DNA of 64,000 bases from Tunturiibacter empetritectus (lineage in GTDB: Bacteria > Acidobacteriota > Terriglobia > Terriglobales > Acidobacteriaceae): positions 1 through 64,000 of the forward strand of contig NZ_JACHDZ010000002.1 in the NCBI RefSeq assembly GCF_014201375.1. The letters are read 5' to 3'. The first letter of the stretch is position 1. Each line of letters begins with the position of its first letter. Shown here piece by piece: positions 37,388-45,880 of the stretch. Both the position numbers and the translations under genes were made by a program. Under the pieces are notes generated by a model that saw only the letters and a list, made by a program, of their open reading frames with translations, had not been told where the DNA came from and made no database searches.

Positions 37388-38353
37388 ATGAACTACAAAA
37401 GCTATTCCCGCTTGCTGCAGAAGAACTTATTTGCATTCATTTTGAGCGCGGCAGGCCTGCTCTTCATCGCAGGCTGCCAGTCGAAACAGCCTTCTCCTCC
37501 ACCACCGGTGCCACAGGCTAATGTCGCTCCAGCCGACACTCAGCATGATGCGACGCAAAAACAATACGGGCCAGACGTGGAGGCGCAACGGCAACAGAAC
37601 CAGAAGGAAGCTGATCAGACCGTTGACAAGGAAGCTATCGCGGCCGTCGAGCAGACCCGACAGGCGCTCGCGGCGATTCAGGCGAACAAGAAGACAGAAG
37701 CCTTGGCTGCCCTGGAGCGGGCTACCGGGAAGATTAATATTCTGCTGGCGAGGAACCCAAAGTCCGCACTGATCCCGACGGATGCTGAAGTAGTTGTTAT
37801 CGATACCGCACCGCAAGATCGCAAGGCCATCGGTCATCTCACCCAAGAAGCCACTATCGCCATGAACATCAACGATCTGCCTGATGCGCGTGTCTTGCTG
37901 GCAGGTTTGGTGAGCGAGATTCGGCTCCGCACCACATGTATCCCCTTAGCCAGCTATCCAGCCGTCCTCCTGGACGCAGCGCGGCTGGTGGACCAGGGCA
38001 AGAACCAGGAGGCGGAGGCAGTTCTTAACACGGCGCTGAATACACTCGTCATCGTCGATCACGTGACCCCGCTGCCCTTACTTCTCGCTCAGGCTGCCGT
38101 CAAGGCTGCCGATTCGCAACGTCAGGATCAAGCCAAAGAGCGGATCTTGCTGGAGACGGCAAAGAATGAACTGAATCGAGGAAGAGAACTAGGCTATCTG
38201 GCCGGCGACTCCGACTATAAAACCTTGGATAAACAGATCTCCGATCTCGAATCCACGATTCAGGGCAAGCACGATATCGGCTCTAAATTCTCAGATCTGC
38301 GCGACCGAATCGCTACATTCTTGAAGCGCCAGAAGGAACATGAACGACGATGA
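37388..38353 (+). CDS. YfdX-family lipoprotein
   Basis: 321 aa with a lipoprotein signal: hydrophobic stretch to residue 29, then lipobox LFIAGC with Cys30, followed by a Pro-rich linker. The body is helical and matches the YfdX family (KEAIAAVEQTRQALAAIQAN and IGHLTQEATIAMNINDLPDAR segments). YfdX proteins are acid/heat stress-linked periplasmic proteins of unclear mechanism, and some are reported to have chaperone-like activity. The start ATG follows GGAAAGGAGAAAA. It is the last gene of the hsp20 cluster. Confidence 0.88.
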   Translation: MNYKSYSRLLQKNLFAFILSAAGLLFIAGCQSKQPSPPPPVPQANVAPADTQHDATQKQYGPDVEAQRQQNQKEADQTVDKEAIAAVEQTRQALAAIQANKKTEALAALERATGKINILLARNPKSALIPTDAEVVVIDTAPQDRKAIGHLTQEATIAMNINDLPDARVLLAGLVSEIRLRTTCIPLASYPAVLLDAARLVDQGKNQEAEAVLNTALNTLVIVDHVTPLPLLLAQAAVKAADSQRQDQAKERILLETAKNELNRGRELGYLAGDSDYKTLDKQISDLESTIQGKHDIGSKFSDLRDRIATFLKRQKEHERR

Positions 38354-38778
38354 GAGGACGCAGGCGACACGCCTCTGCATAACCATCAGACACGAAATCC
38401 GGCCGTCCTTCCAAAAATGTTGTCGGAGGTGAGAAGGGCGGCGGAACAGCAGATAAAGAAGCCTCCTCATTAGGAGCGACACACGACTGCATTCTGCAGG
38501 CGCCCCGCCGCACGGCCTTGCTGAGGTATGAGTTGAGATGCCAGATCGGGCCACGCTTTGTCACTGCCCGACCGCTTCCTGCATCCCGCCCGGGAGCGGG
38601 TCGGGTTCACGAGCTGAGTCGGCATTCACACCTTCCGGCACGCATCTTCGGCACTCTTCAAATATGGTTGGGGGAAGCCTCAGTTTGTCAGAGCGAACTC
38701 AATAGTCACTCTACCCTACCGTGTCCTGAGCGAGTCCTCAGAGTTTATCACCGCTTCACTCCAACATAATTCATCTAT
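38354..38778. other. Intergenic region
   Basis: 425 bp between the yfdX stop and a small minus-strand gene. Several short frames exist but none resembles a protein I know. A CCCGCCCGGGAGCGGG inverted repeat near 38586 could be a transcription end. Otherwise nothing seen. Confidence 0.5.
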
Positions 38779-39057
38779 CTAGGCATTAAGTGAACAGTTC
38801 CGGAGTTGTACGGTAATGTTGTCTCTATTCTCGTTGTTGTATTCTTCGAAGCTATGCTCGACGCTTGCCACCTCACCGCGCCCGAGATAATACCTGACGA
38901 ATTCTCCCACACGGGGAACTGGAGGACATCCCGATGGATTACCGCCGTAGATGTCATAGTCGATCCCCTCAGAATCAGTAACCCGAAGATTTACCGTATG
39001 TATCGTGGGCCGTTCAAACGAATCGAAGGAATTTATCTCTTTTGCCTTGCGTGCCAT
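38779..39057 (-). CDS. Small hypothetical protein
   Basis: 92 aa from an ATG at 39057 with GCAGGAGAG upstream. Basic start MARKAKEINS, then IHTVNLRVTDSEGIDYDIYG and VGEFVRYYLGRGEVASVEHS, suggesting a small beta-rich domain. No family recognised. The good ribosome site and lack of a better overlapping frame support a real gene. It lies just right of the hsp20 cluster on the other strand. Confidence 0.55.
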   Translation of the reverse strand: MARKAKEINSFDSFERPTIHTVNLRVTDSEGIDYDIYGGNPSGCPPVPRVGEFVRYYLGRGEVASVEHSFEEYNNENRDNITVQLRNCSLNA

Positions 39058-39202
39058 CAACTCTCCTGCTAAAGCCTATCACTTTATCTCGTGCCAGCCC
39101 CTGTTGACTCGGGCACTCTCTTCGACTGCCGAATAGTCGCTGCGGTCATTGTGAAGAGGCACGCAAGTAGCTACCTACTACGTCACCCATGGATGCTAAC
39201 GC

Positions 39203-39511
39203 TCATTCGACAGGATTAGGGGAGAGTCTTGCTGCGCGTCCATCTGTGGAGGCGCGGAAGATAAGTCCATTAACGCAGTAGGCCGAGTCGAGCGCGACCT
39301 TATGCTCGACGTATGGGGCTTCGCCAGTCTTGCTGTTCTTCCCAAGGACCTTCACGGCGCCAAAGCAGTCTTTGCAGCGGAACTCCGTATCACCATCCGA
39401 AAGCGCGGCAGCAACCGTTTTGACCTTCCAGTAGGATTCATAGCCGCCACCCTGCTTCACACGTCGCCGTCTGACTTCACATTCGTAAATCTTCTCGCGC
39501 TCCAGAGCCAT
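39203..39511 (-). CDS. Small hypothetical protein with a CxxC motif
   Basis: 102 aa from an ATG preceded by AAAGGTGAA. Contains FRCKDCFGAVKVLGK (about residues 44-58), a CxxC pair that could form half of a zinc site, and a further Cys in SAYCVNG. It may be a small nucleic-acid or metal-binding protein. No family recognised and no operon partner. Confidence 0.55.
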   Translation of the reverse strand: MALEREKIYECEVRRRRVKQGGGYESYWKVKTVAAALSDGDTEFRCKDCFGAVKVLGKNSKTGEAPYVEHKVALDSAYCVNGLIFRASTDGRAARLSPNPVE

Positions 39512-39639
39512 TTCACCTTTGATTCGTCAAAGTTCAGTTGGGATGCCGGAGAGAAGAAAACCAGAATGCCTGGAAGCACCCACAGCTTAGGGATCGCCAA
39601 ATAACTATCGTGTTGTCGGACGCTGCCTCAATGATATTG

Positions 39640-40485
39640 CCTCTACTGGTCCCGGTTTGCCAAAAAGAAAGCCCTGATAGGCGCGGCAGCCGTGGAGGGG
39701 AAAGGAAATCCCGCTGTTCTTCTGTTTCGACCCCTTCGGCGTGGACGACCAGATCTAGGCTTTTTCCTAAAGCTATGATGGTGCGGAGAATAGCCGCATC
39801 TTTGGGATTGGTAAGTACCTGCTGCACAAAGGATCGATCTATTTTCAACTGGTCCAAGGGGCAGATCTTCAAATAAGCAAGCGATGAATATCCGATGCCA
39901 AAGTCGTCTAGCGTGAAGCATACGCCACGAGCTTTCAGGGCGGTCATTTGGTGTGGGTTTCCTCCATAGTGCCGAACATTGCCCTTTCGGTGAATTCCAG
40001 CAGGAGTTTTCGCGGATCGACACCCCCACGAACGACCACTCCTAGCAGCCGTGTTGCAAACTCCGGATGGCAAAACTCGCGAGCGCTGATGTTGATCGCG
40101 AGCGTGAGGAGCGCCGTATCGGGCTTTACACTCCAGGCCCTTAACTGGATGCACGCGGCTTCCACCACCCGTCGGCCGATGGACTCGATCAATCCCTGTC
40201 TGGGGCCGCCACCAATATCGGCCAAATCTCATAGGACCAATAGAGAGGGTGGGGTGCGGCGTGTTCTTGCTCGATGTGAGACTCGGCTATTCCGGAGCGG
40301 TAAACCCGGTCGAGTAACACAAGACATTTGTCTCCGTCCGGCAGAATCTCGGCGAAGGGCTTGCCAATCATCTGTTCTCTGCTCTTACCAACCAAATGGC
40401 ACAAGGCAGGGTTCACATAACTTACTATTTGCGCGGGGCCCTCCATGCTGGACATTGGCAGGCGTGCAGAATCAAGGATGTCGTA
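39640..40485 (-). pseudogene. Chimeric PAS/EAL relic
   Basis: The upstream part (about 40485-40190) is a PAS domain nearly identical in pattern to the N-terminus of the adjacent histidine kinase (YVNPALC, PFAEILP.GDKCL.LLDRVYR, PHPLYWSYEIWP). It runs into a stop and is joined to the second half of an EAL domain in another frame: GLIESIGRRVVEAACIQLR, LLLEFTER, then after a frameshift near 39955 LDDFGIGYSSLAYLK, KIDRSFV and EGVETEEQ. A third shift near 39690 is needed for GCRAYQGFLFGKP. The EALLRW part with the catalytic Glu is absent. Non-functional as a phosphodiesterase. Confidence 0.88.
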
Positions 40486-40574
40486 CCTTCCCCCATTGGC
40501 CCGAGGGCCAGCCGCTGATCTGTCCTGACGAAAGATTCGGAGCGGGTGAAAACCTTTCGTTCCCAAGAGCGGGG

Positions 40575-41879
40575 TCAGAGGCGGGCGCAACTTTTACCAA
40601 GCTTTTGCCCGGTCTCCGCCTGTATCGCAGCTCCAGGGAGCACTACGGAAAATGTCGTTCCTCTGCGTTTTCCATCTGTATTGGATCGAACCCATATGGA
40701 GCCGCCGTTCTTAGCCACCAGTTGCTTGCACACCCATAACCCCAGTCCGGTTCCAACCGTCCCTTTGGTCGTGAAAAAAGGTTCGAAGATATCCTTCACC
40801 GTAGCCGCATCGATACCTCTTCCATTGTCGGCCACGGTCATTCTGATGTACCGGCGCCCAGTACTAGGAGACCGAGAAGCGGAACAACGCAGCTTCACAA
40901 CGGCGTTCTCTCCCACCGCATCAAGGCTATTTGCGAGCAGATTCGCCAGCACCTGCCGCAACTCCCCGAAGACTGCCATCACTTGTAGATGCTCTTCGCA
41001 CTGCTGCTCAATCGCGGCCCCACTGGATCGGATCTTCGACTGCAGCAGGTCGACAACCGAGGCCATCAAAGCTGAGACGGAGGTGGTCGTAGCCTCTGCG
41101 GACTCGCGATAGAATCCCAGCGTCTGTCGGGTGATATGCGCGATACGCAGTAACTCCCCATCAGCGATCTCCAGATACTCGCGGGCGGAATCGGGACGGT
41201 CGACGCTGGCACGAGCGAGATAAAGGGTGTTCATCACAGCTTCGAGCGGGTTGTTGATCTCGTGCGCAATGCTCGCTGCCAGCCGCCCAGCACTTGCCAA
41301 CATTTCACTTCGCAGCAGCGCTTCCTGAGCCTGCTTGCGCTCCTTCATCTCTGCCTGCAGTTTCGTATTAAGCGCCAGCGCCGCCTCCGTAAGTTCTTGC
41401 TGGCGCACGGCCGCACATAGCAACGCCTCGTTCATCGCCGTTACGCGGCGATGAAAAGGTGCCGTTTCTGTGATCTGGATAATTACTCCGGCTGGCCGGT
41501 CATCTTCAGATGATTCAGCTAGAACGGGCCAGATCTCATAAGACCAATACAGAGGATGAGGTGCGGCGTCCTCTTGCTCCGTGTGAGATTCAGACTTTCC
41601 AGTGCGGTAGACCCGATCGAGTAGCAGGAGACATTTGTCTCCTGCCGGCAGAATTTCGGCGAAGGGCCTGCCAATCACCTCTTTGCTGCTTCTACGAGCC
41701 AGCTGGCATAATGCAGGGTTGACATAACACACAATTTGCGTGTCTCCCTCGACGATAGCCATTGGCAGACGTGCAAAATCCAGCAGGTCGTATACGCACG
41801 GATGGCCCAGAGCCCCGCCGACTTTACGTGCCCCGTCCAAGAGTTCGTCAGTAGTACGCGGTCTTAGCCTAAATCCCAT
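40575..41879 (-). CDS. Cytoplasmic PAS-sensor histidine kinase
   Basis: 434 aa, no membrane helix. An N-terminal PAS domain (about 28-145) precedes a coiled-coil linker (160-190) rich in Glu, Gln and Ala, a dimerisation/phosphoacceptor helix with SIAHEINNPLEA (His206), and an HATPase domain with N, G1, F and G2 motifs (LLANSLDAVGE, VADNGRGID, FEPFFTTK, GTGLGLWVCKQLV). No response regulator gene is adjacent. Its start overlaps the end of the KaiC gene by 11 bp, so it is the third gene of a coupled operon. KaiC-linked kinases may receive nucleotide-state input; that is inference. Confidence 0.94.
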   Translation of the reverse strand: MGFRLRPRTTDELLDGARKVGGALGHPCVYDLLDFARLPMAIVEGDTQIVCYVNPALCQLARRSSKEVIGRPFAEILPAGDKCLLLLDRVYRTGKSESHTEQEDAAPHPLYWSYEIWPVLAESSEDDRPAGVIIQITETAPFHRRVTAMNEALLCAAVRQQELTEAALALNTKLQAEMKERKQAQEALLRSEMLASAGRLAASIAHEINNPLEAVMNTLYLARASVDRPDSAREYLEIADGELLRIAHITRQTLGFYRESAEATTTSVSALMASVVDLLQSKIRSSGAAIEQQCEEHLQVMAVFGELRQVLANLLANSLDAVGENAVVKLRCSASRSPSTGRRYIRMTVADNGRGIDAATVKDIFEPFFTTKGTVGTGLGLWVCKQLVAKNGGSIWVRSNTDGKRRGTTFSVVLPGAAIQAETGQKLGKSCARL

Positions 41880-43404
41880 AGAGGTGCTTACTTTCTGGTG
41901 GTTGGCTTACGTCTAGGTCTTTTCCCTGGCGGGTCCGTTCCATCTGCTCGGGAACGCCCGTGATCAAACCCTCATAGCCCCGGAGCCGCGGTCCTATGAG
42001 AACGATTCCATCAGAGGTGATCTCATATTCCCGGATGTCCTTACTGTGATTGCCGCCACGCATTTTAACGACGATCATCATCTTCTTCAGTTGACCGTCA
42101 ATCTCCACATAACGAAACCGGATAATATCGTCAGTCAGAAATGAAATCGAGTAAGTGCTGAAGGGAAGTTCGGTAAAGGACTCCTCCAGTTCGACTGTGC
42201 TCAGGATGGTCACGCCGATTCCTGTCAAGGCACTGATCATCCGGTAGAGAGATTCACGAAAGTCGGTGCGGAAGCCTGGCGCCAGCGCCATCTCAAAGCC
42301 CGCCAGCGAATCGATCACCAAACGCTTCGCGCCTATCCTTTGCACCGCGTCGAGGATCTCCTGCATGGTTTCATCGACCGAAAGATCCAACGGGCGAAGG
42401 TAGAGGATCTCGAGTTTGCCGTCGCCCTGCGGCGTCTCCAGGTCTAGACCAAGCGTGCCCGCCCGCGCCACGTATTCTTTGGGACGTTCTTCAAAGACCG
42501 CAGCTATTCCCGCCTCCCCTTGACGTAGGCCTTCGGCTAGAAACTGTGTTGCCAGGACCGATTTTCCCGTTCCCGACGCTCCTGCGACCAGAAGACTGTC
42601 GCCCTCGGGGATACCCCCTCCCAACATTTTGTCCAGCTCCGGAATACCGATAGAGAGCCGTTGCCCGGTCACATCCTTATTTGGTCGCTTGGTGAGGCCA
42701 AGGGTTCGTGAGAAGGCCTGCAGTCCCGCATCGGTAATACGGAATGTGTGCAGTCCCGGCACCGACGCTTGCCCCCGCAGCTTCATGATCTGGAACTTAC
42801 GCACAATCGAGTTTCGCTCCGCCGTCTGGTAGAGCCAGAAAAGGCCATCCGCCACCGTGAATACGGGATTGTCGCGCATCTCCGCCTCGGCATACTCCCC
42901 AATCAGAAAGGTCGTCGCCTGCCAGCTCGTCAGGTGAAGCGCGAGTCGCTGCACGAACCCCTGCAACTCCATCTCGGTGGCTGCGCCAACCGCTTTGCGC
43001 ACGACCGTGCGAAATGAGTCCACGACTACGATTCCAGGATTAGTCTCTTCTACTTGTTTGCTGATTTCTTTCAGCACGACGTCAAGGTCCTGCTCCAGGA
43101 TCAGCTGGCTCAGATTAACGAAACGGATAGAACCGGGCAGCTTCTCTTGGTCGAAGAAAGAGTACTGCTGTTGATATCGCAGCATCTTCAGCGCAGGTTC
43201 GCCCAGAACTGTGAAATAGAGTGCCGGCTTTTCCGGAGTCGCATTGGCGAACACAAATTGATGCGCCAGAGTCGTCTTCCCGCATCCTGGCGAGCCCGCA
43301 ATGATGTTGAAAGAATACTCCGGCAGACCGCCGCCCATGATCTCGTCCAGGCCCGGAACTCCCGTCGGCAGTTTGTTAATGGTCACCTTATTCTTACGGC
43401 TCAT
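41869..43404 (-). CDS. kaiC: KaiC-like double-domain RecA-fold ATPase
   Basis: 511 aa with two KaiC domains: Walker A GSPGCGKT (about 38-45) and a second GASGTGKS (about 270-277); each is preceded by GIPELDKMLGGGIPEG-type openings (PTGVPGLDEIMGGGLPE in the first). The hydrophobic-Asp Walker B strands read IVVVDSF and LVIDSLAG. Length matches cyanobacterial KaiC, but no kaiA or kaiB is nearby. In non-cyanobacteria such proteins act as hexameric ATPase/kinase switches in signalling. It overlaps both neighbours by 11 bp, indicating translational coupling with the 144-aa protein and the histidine kinase. Confidence 0.95.
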   Translation of the reverse strand: MSRKNKVTINKLPTGVPGLDEIMGGGLPEYSFNIIAGSPGCGKTTLAHQFVFANATPEKPALYFTVLGEPALKMLRYQQQYSFFDQEKLPGSIRFVNLSQLILEQDLDVVLKEISKQVEETNPGIVVVDSFRTVVRKAVGAATEMELQGFVQRLALHLTSWQATTFLIGEYAEAEMRDNPVFTVADGLFWLYQTAERNSIVRKFQIMKLRGQASVPGLHTFRITDAGLQAFSRTLGLTKRPNKDVTGQRLSIGIPELDKMLGGGIPEGDSLLVAGASGTGKSVLATQFLAEGLRQGEAGIAAVFEERPKEYVARAGTLGLDLETPQGDGKLEILYLRPLDLSVDETMQEILDAVQRIGAKRLVIDSLAGFEMALAPGFRTDFRESLYRMISALTGIGVTILSTVELEESFTELPFSTYSISFLTDDIIRFRYVEIDGQLKKMMIVVKMRGGNHSKDIREYEITSDGIVLIGPRLRGYEGLITGVPEQMERTRQGKDLDVSQPPESKHLYGI

Positions 43405-43828
43405 GCTTTGCTGTCCCTTCCTCAGTCAATGAATTGAACGATTCATCGGGCCAGACATCTTTGATCAGGCGCAGCGTTAAAGACTCCCCAATGAACGTAA
43501 CAAGCAGCCCGATCACGTGAGCGATAAGGAGCGTTCCTGCCTCGGCATCACGGTTGTCCAGATGTGGCTCAATATCGCCATCCTCTAACGATCCATCCGC
43601 AGTGACCTGTACCGCGTCGAGGCTCGGAGCCTCTCGCTTGGCCAGTGTCAAGGCGCGCAAAAGAAGCGAGTGAAAACCGGCCCCTCCCGCAAGCGTTGTG
43701 AGAGGCCGCCGCAGCTTCTCGCAGACGAGAAATGCCGCAGGCACACCCGACTCCGAGGACACAACCGCTTCATCGGCAAAGAGCCGCTCAGCAAAATCGC
43801 GCAACTCTGGGGTGACCGGGTTTGTCAT
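43394..43828 (-). CDS. Small conserved protein of the KaiC operon
   Basis: 144 aa, first gene of the KaiC-kinase operon, overlapping kaiC by 11 bp. It contains a helical core (AAFLVCEKLRRPLTTLAGGAGFHSLLLRALTLAK in segments, about 30-68) and a hydrophobic stretch AGTLLIAHVIGLLVTFIGESLTLRLI (about 96-121) that could be a helix packed in a complex rather than a membrane span. I recall similar small proteins next to KaiC/histidine-kinase genes in Acidobacteria but know no function. It may link KaiC and the kinase. Confidence 0.7.
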   Translation of the reverse strand: MTNPVTPELRDFAERLFADEAVVSSESGVPAAFLVCEKLRRPLTTLAGGAGFHSLLLRALTLAKREAPSLDAVQVTADGSLEDGDIEPHLDNRDAEAGTLLIAHVIGLLVTFIGESLTLRLIKDVWPDESFNSLTEEGTAKHEP

Positions 43829-44097
43829 TCTCGTCGAATCGTAAAGTAAGGGATTGATCTTTAGACTGAGATGCTAGATAAGTACACGCCGTTGTTCCCG
43901 GTCTGGAAACTTTCGGTCGTAGAGTGCCTCCCTGATAGACGCGCTTCTATCCCCCGCCAAACACGCTCTTTAAGCATCCTCTTTCGGGCTAGCGAGCGGT
44001 TTTGCGTGAGGGTTTCGCGCCTTGCCTCAGGACTGGAAATGCGGAGTTCAGGGCGACGCAAACGACCAGATGCTGGCCGCGATCGTAAACATGCTAG

Positions 44098-44356
44098 CGA
44101 TATGGCTGTCCGCTATATCGGAACTTCGTTCACACCGCTTCGTGTCGCCGGTATTGGTGTGACTTTTCAGTGGTTGCTCACTTTGCCGACGGTTCGCATG
44201 GTGGACAGTCCTCCCAATATCGATGAAGAAGTGGAATATTTACTTGAGACGACTGCCTTTGAGATTGGAGAAGTTGCCGTTCCCGCTGATGATGCACCAG
44301 CGATTGCCATTATCGATTCTGAAATCAACGAAGCTCCCCCGTTCTTGCGAGCTTAG
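44098..44356 (+). pseudogene. Fragment of an S8 (subtilisin-like) peptidase
   Basis: The plus strand encodes WLLTLPTVRMVDSPPN and APAIAIIDSEINEAPPFLRA, then a stop. This resembles the segment before and including the catalytic Asp strand of S8 peptidases (consensus IA.IDSG...HPLL); the Gly is Glu and the His is Pro here. No His or Ser blocks follow. A degenerate N-terminal piece. Confidence 0.65.
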
Positions 44357-44816
44357 TTTTCGAGACCGCAGGCTTCCCAGCAAATCTTGATGCCAGCGAT
44401 GTACGCGGTCACAGAACAAAGTGAGTGGCATCGCCGCCTATGGAGATGTTCGTAATTGCATCGAACGATATGACTTCGCTCCGCGCGTTCATCTATTCAG
44501 CGGCAAGGTCAAACGACCAAGGGAACATCGACGATGTAACGCTCGTTGCGTCCAGATGTCCTCCTCGGCGGCGCCCGCGCCCAAAGCGATCCTAGGCAAG
44601 CAACGATGCCTGGGTGGGCCTTGAGAATCAATCATTTTCCTCAAAATTGTATCCTGCTAGGCGACGTATCCGGACGTGATCGGGGCTACCGTTCTAAGGG
44701 TAGTCGCTTTTGTGCCAACAGTTGTCTTACGAACCTGTCGGTTGTCTTCCGAGATTTGCGTTGCCTTTCGCGGAGAGCCTTTGCGGGGCTGCTTCTCAGC
44801 CGGTTTGCCAAGGAAT
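44357..44816. other. Intergenic region with frameshifted vsr tail
   Basis: No intact gene. The right part (about 44690-44830, minus strand, shifted frame) encodes RLREFLGKPAEKQPRKGSPR, the original C-terminal tail of the neighbouring vsr gene. The left part shows nothing recognised. Confidence 0.6.
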
Positions 44817-45206
44817 TCACGAAGCCGTGTAACGACTGCCTTTTTCGTCTTTTAGGTTGCATTCCCAGAAGACGGCCACTTCCCATCCAAGTGCCGCCAA
44901 CGCTGCTTGGGCCGTTTCGTCTCGTTTCGCGTTTCGCACTATCTTGTCGTTCCAATAGGTGCTATTTTGTGAGGGGATGCGCACGCCCTGCCCGCAATCA
45001 TGGCCGTGCCAAAAGCATCCATGCACGAAGATGACCCTTCGGAGCCTAGTGAAGACGATGTCAGGACTCCCCTGAAGATCCTTACGGCACACCCTGAACC
45101 TGAAACCCAACTGATGGGCGAGGCTTCTTACCAATAGCTCAGGCCTTGTATCCCGGCTCCTGATTGCGCGCATAATGCGGCTGCGGGCTTCTGTTGTTTG
45201 AGCCAT
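44817..45206 (-). CDS. vsr: Very short patch repair endonuclease Vsr, C-terminally frameshifted
   Basis: 129 aa from the ATG at 45206. Nicks 5' of T in T:G mismatches that arise when 5-methylcytosine deaminates. Core motifs are present: ARSRIMRAIRSRDTRPEL, GSPDIVF (metal-binding Asp49), and VFVHGCFWHGHDC-type block seen as FVHGCFWHGHDC (His62, His67). After FWECNLKDE a run of five A (GACGAAAAAGG) shifts the frame: removing one A restores KAVVTRLREFLGKPAEK on the next frame. The catalytic core is complete, so activity may persist. The nearest C5 methyltransferase is 11.7 kb to the right. Confidence 0.88.
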   Translation of the reverse strand: MAQTTEARSRIMRAIRSRDTRPELLVRSLAHQLGFRFRVCRKDLQGSPDIVFTRLRRVIFVHGCFWHGHDCGQGVRIPSQNSTYWNDKIVRNAKRDETAQAALAALGWEVAVFWECNLKDEKGSRYTAS

Positions 45207-45469
45207 TAGCAAGTCAACCCTAGACTTCAGTTGCCATTCTCGATTAGCTGACCACACCGGGGCAGGGGAGCCCGAAGCGCCCGTGTACCGCCGTGTCCTT
45301 CCGAAACGCTGTGACCTTCTCTAGGAAATCCTTACTCTTCTCGCTTTAAGTCTGTCGATCCACAGTTGCAATGTTTTGGGAGTCGCACTGAACAGTCCAT
45401 CTGATGCGTCCTCATCAGGTATTTGATGCGCTGCTCACTGTCAAGAGCAGTGCAGACACAAATCACGTC

Positions 45470-45880
45470 TCACTTAAGACGCCCAGCGATATCGTTTGCA
45501 ACAAGCGCGAGATAGTTTTCCGCTGTAACAACTGCTTCCTCTGCTTCCGTTGCAGTGATAAGCGCAATGTCGTAAAAAGCGTCATTCCGCTTACGGCGCA
45601 TACGGTCGAACAGCGCAAAGGTCGGAGCCAGCGCCGGATCGAGATGTTGTTGGGAGAACTCGATGATTACGCGGTGGTGTCCAAGCTGGACTCTGGCTCG
45701 ACTTCCGTGACTCAACATCAAGGCCAGCGAACCCTTAAGCATCGCCTCATATGCAATCTGATAGGCGGCTTCCGCATCAATCGCCAGATTCTTCCTGGCG
45801 GCGACTGACTTGTTCTGTGTGCTGGCAAGGAACTGTTCGACCTGTTTGCGGTTGACGGGTTGGGGTTTCGTTGTCTTCAT
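45470..45880 (-). CDS. HEPN-domain protein (toxin of an MNT-HEPN pair)
   Basis: 136 aa, all-helical. The C-terminal helix has RKRNDAFYD, close to the RxxxxH/RN..xY variants of HEPN proteins, and there is an AAYQIAYEAMLKGSLALMLS helix typical of the family. It overlaps the upstream nucleotidyltransferase gene by 4 bp (ATGA). In characterised pairs the HEPN protein is an RNase or bacteriostatic toxin neutralised by the MNT partner, sometimes through AMPylation of the HEPN Tyr. Whether this protein is active is unknown. Confidence 0.85.
   Translation of the reverse strand: MKTTKPQPVNRKQVEQFLASTQNKSVAARKNLAIDAEAAYQIAYEAMLKGSLALMLSHGSRARVQLGHHRVIIEFSQQHLDPALAPTFALFDRMRRKRNDAFYDIALITATEAEEAVVTAENYLALVANDIAGRLK

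Noticed and set aside
44546..45034. 162-aa plus-strand frame
   Set aside because: It is antisense to vsr and its frameshifted tail and has no family features.
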